This document shows positions 61,821 to 64,000 of a stretch of 64,000 nucleotides of DNA, in pieces; position 1 is the stretch's first letter, and each line of letters opens with the position of its first letter. The stretch is from the NCBI GenBank assembly GCA_030686995.1, contig CM060693.1, forward strand, positions 111,440,228-111,504,227, in the 5' to 3' direction. The notes below the pieces were generated by a model. The model made no database searches. It had not been told where the DNA came from and saw nothing but the letters and a program-made list of their open reading frames with translations. The position numbers and the translations under genes are program-made. Source of the stretch: Artemisia argyi. Lineage: Eukaryota; Streptophyta; Magnoliopsida; Asterales; Asteraceae.

Positions 61821-63712
61821 CATGATAAGATCTTCTTCCTCGAAGGCAGGCTCATTAGCCTGATTTTGGATTTCAAAGGTTAAGCTCGAAAACATCCCGG
61901 GAGGGTGGGTGGGAATTTGCAAATTCTCATGATTGAGTGCATCTCCCCCCGGGTCATCATACTCCGGAGGAGTCATGATATGAGTGAGTTCACAGGAGAA
62001 CTCATCAAATGTGAATGAATCATATTCTGGATTGATGTGCGTGAGTTCACAGGAGAACTCATCGAAGGTAAATGATTCATAATCGGGGAGAGAATTATGA
62101 GAATGAGAAGTGGTACTGCCATTAATCTTCTCTCCCATAGGATCAATAGTAAAGGCTTCAAATTCTGGTATAGGGTCATCGGAGAAAATGTCACCATCCT
62201 TTATGGGGATAGGAGATGAAATAGGTTTCTCTTTGAAAGCCTCGATTTTAGAAATGAGGATATCGACTTTCAATAATGTTGCACGAAGTGCTTCATCTTT
62301 GATTTCAGTGTCAGTCTCATCATTCTCTTCTTCTAAGCTAACTAGCTGAGAAGGCAATCCTTCCACATGACTGATGTCTCCAGAAGATAAAGAATTTTCA
62401 TCAGCATGTGAAGTACTAAGCTCGATGTTGGGATTAGAGTTTAAAAATTTTTCAGTTTCTCCCATATCGGCTTCAAAATCAAGGAGACCATCATCATTTC
62501 CCAAAGGAAGTTGATTGATGTGAGTAAGTTCGTTTGTGAACTCCTCAATAAGAGGGTCAACATCCGAATGAGGCAATGGTGCCTCCTCATACTCAACTTC
62601 TCCATAAGATGTACAATCATCATTAAAATCGGAGAAAATCTCAAAATGATCTTTTGGATTTTCAGGGTGAGAAGGTAGATCACACACATGATCCAAAGTT
62701 CCCTGTGACTCTTCTGGGATTGGGACAAGGGTCTCAACACTAGACTTTATGAATTCGTCCGATTCCTTTTGAGGAACAGTGCTAAGATGCTCATCCCCCA
62801 TGTTCGAAGAGTGAGTGTGAACTTCGGGTGTGATAGCAGTTGTTTGAGATGGAATCTCAACTGCTGGGATATCAAATGATGAACTTGATGAATCTTTTTG
62901 AATAATAACAATGTTATCTTCATCATCACTGTCATCATAGTCATCAAATAGAGCAGTATTGCGAATATTAGCACGTATTTTAGCTCCTCGTTGCTCAGCC
63001 AATAATTCTTCCATGCTTTTTCCAGATTCTCGTTCTTCAGCAAGTAATTCTGCCATAGTTTTCCCACGGGAATTTGGAATGAGTGGAAATTGTGGGGATG
63101 TGGATGTGTCAAAACCGGAAGGTTGACATTGAAAATCATCATGAGGACCCCCACAATATGCACAAGAAGAACTTGGAGTATGGCGGAGTGAAATATTAGC
63201 TAACTCCTCCTTAAGTTCTTTAAGTTTTTCAAGAACCTCTAAAAAGTCTTGCTGGATTTGAGGAGTTGCTTGGATCATTTGGTACTGTGGAGGTTGGTCT
63301 TGATACGAAGAGTCAAAGTTGTTACAAGGAAATGGATTCCTTGTTTGACAATCAGAGCTAAAGTGTGGACCTCCACAGTAATTACAAGAGTGAAACTGAT
63401 GTGGTTGTGGGTTGTATGTGCTTGAGTTATAATTGTTATCAGGAAACTGCTCATAGACAAACGTGTTTCCTGATTGACAATCAGAACTATAATGTGAACA
63501 CCACAGTACTCACAACAGTAAAACTGTTGAGTCTCATGGTGTGGTAACTGATGGAATGAATCAGTCGTGTCATGGTAGGAATAGGGATTCTGGTTATAGA
63601 CAGACCCGTTTCCAGACTCTACCATGCCACAACTGGGGCAATTGCCACCATTATAAGGATTACCACACCACTGACAAATCAGAAAGTGCGGATGAGAAAT
63701 AGAAAGAATCAA
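61821..63712 (-). pseudogene. Zinc-knuckle/acidic ORF of the reverse element, main piece
   Basis: Minus strand from 63712. Four Cys/His modules open it: CQWCGNPYNGGNCPSC, CEYCGVH.. (a one-base deletion near 63500 shifts the frame here), CNYCGGPHFSSDC and CAYCGGPHDDFQC. A helix-prone stretch (FLEVLEKLKELKEEL) lies between the last two modules, near the internal ATG at 63278. The following 450 residues are acidic, with AELLAEERESGKSMEEL and repeated EF..ELTHI units, the last two in a tandem DNA duplication (61975-62090). It is split at the AAAAT site by the family-N LTR, which gives it a chimeric end in the LTR. It resembles gag-like proteins of Asteraceae retroelements; no enzymatic motif is present. 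Confidence 0.7.
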
Positions 63713-64000
63713 AAGGTTTTGGAGGGTAAGAAATGGAGAATCAAAAAGGTGAGAGGGTAAAGGTGAATATTTTTAGTATTTTTGAGAAACATGTTTAGTG
63801 CACATGCACCAAAAACAAATTTTCAAAACAAAATCGAGGCAAAACCACAGGGAACTTAAACCAATAATCACAAGTGAATGGCTTCTTTGAAAAAGGTACA
63901 CCACTCACAGGGATATAAAGGCAAGTTTTTATCTTAAGTTTGGGAACTTATTATGTCCACACCCCCAGTTGGTAGGTGTTCAGCCTTGGTTTGCGGTGGT
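63713..64000 (-). other. 5' region of the zinc-knuckle ORF, no feature resolved
   Basis: No primer site or LTR end seen before the window closes. Confidence 0.4.

Larger units (their letters stand above)
50522..64000 (-). mobile_element. Reverse-oriented Athila-like element, 3' part
   Basis: 3' LTR 50522-54368, polypurine region 54369-54385 and again 54897-55050, and a large zinc-knuckle/acidic ORF running from 63712 down to 55124 that is split by the family-N element. Its 5' LTR would lie right of the window. It is inserted in the gag of the plus-strand Athila-like element. Confidence 0.72.

Overview
The window is a transposon graveyard from a plant nuclear genome. I found no host gene, tRNA or rRNA that I can defend. 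It is AT-rich, with long (AT)n and (TAA)n tracts. Nearly everything can be assigned to LTR retrotransposons (Ty1/copia and Ty3/gypsy), a CACTA DNA transposon, a Helitron, a TRIM-like element and a LINE tail. Several predicted proteins (the extra ORFs of the first copia, the 'NANPP' ORFs, the acidic zinc-knuckle ORF near the right edge) match, from memory only, protein families abundant in daisy-family genomes (Tanacetum, Chrysanthemum, Artemisia). I therefore infer an Asteraceae genome with moderate confidence; no search was possible.

Left stack (1-21330), outermost to innermost: a Reina-like gypsy (pol 18181-20962, 3' LTR 21005-21330) is split by a Tekay-like chromovirus (integrase/chromodomain 9026-9939, 3' LTR 9951-18180). 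That LTR contains a 4.77-kb solo LTR of an Athila-like family (10947-15716, TSD ATCCC). The Tekay integrase is split by a non-autonomous LTR element ('family N', 6498-9025). Family N is split by a CACTA transposon (4325-6497). The CACTA transposase gene is split by a Sirevirus-like copia (1-4324). This is five levels of nesting.

Middle stack (21331-33242): about 1.3 kb of unassigned DNA precedes a TRIM-like element, 22673-33237, with matching GTTTA duplications. Its left LTR carries a Helitron (22744-26067), which itself carries a family-N solo LTR (24222-25674). The TRIM interior carries a gag-bearing relative of family N (26166-32671, minus strand).

Right stack (33243-64000): the end of a LINE (minus) is cut by a gypsy LTR (34254), which is cut by a copia (5' LTR 34920-35644). 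That copia is cut by an Athila-like gypsy (5' LTR 36143-42125, gag from 42618). Its gag is interrupted by a complete non-autonomous element made almost entirely of LTR (43881-50427, TSD ACAAT), and then by a second Athila-like element in reverse orientation (50522 to beyond 64000). The large ORF of that second element is split by a complete 6.45-kb family-N element (55364-61815, TSD AAAAT).

Coding capacity is mostly ruined. The RT, integrase and gag ORFs carry nonsense codons, frameshifts and one lost RT active-site aspartate. The most recent insertions (55364-61815 and 43881-50427) have nearly identical LTR pairs and encode no RT, so they must have been moved in trans. The observations I rate highest concern non-coding control regions: arrays of a TGACG-S-CGTCA palindrome just upstream of the TATA box in family-N LTRs, a hairpin with an apparent compensatory change at the very start of the Athila-like LTRs, a GC-rich palindrome cluster present both in a Sirevirus LTR and ahead of an internal ORF, and two family-N elements that share LTR, primer site, leader and 3' region but carry unrelated ORFs.
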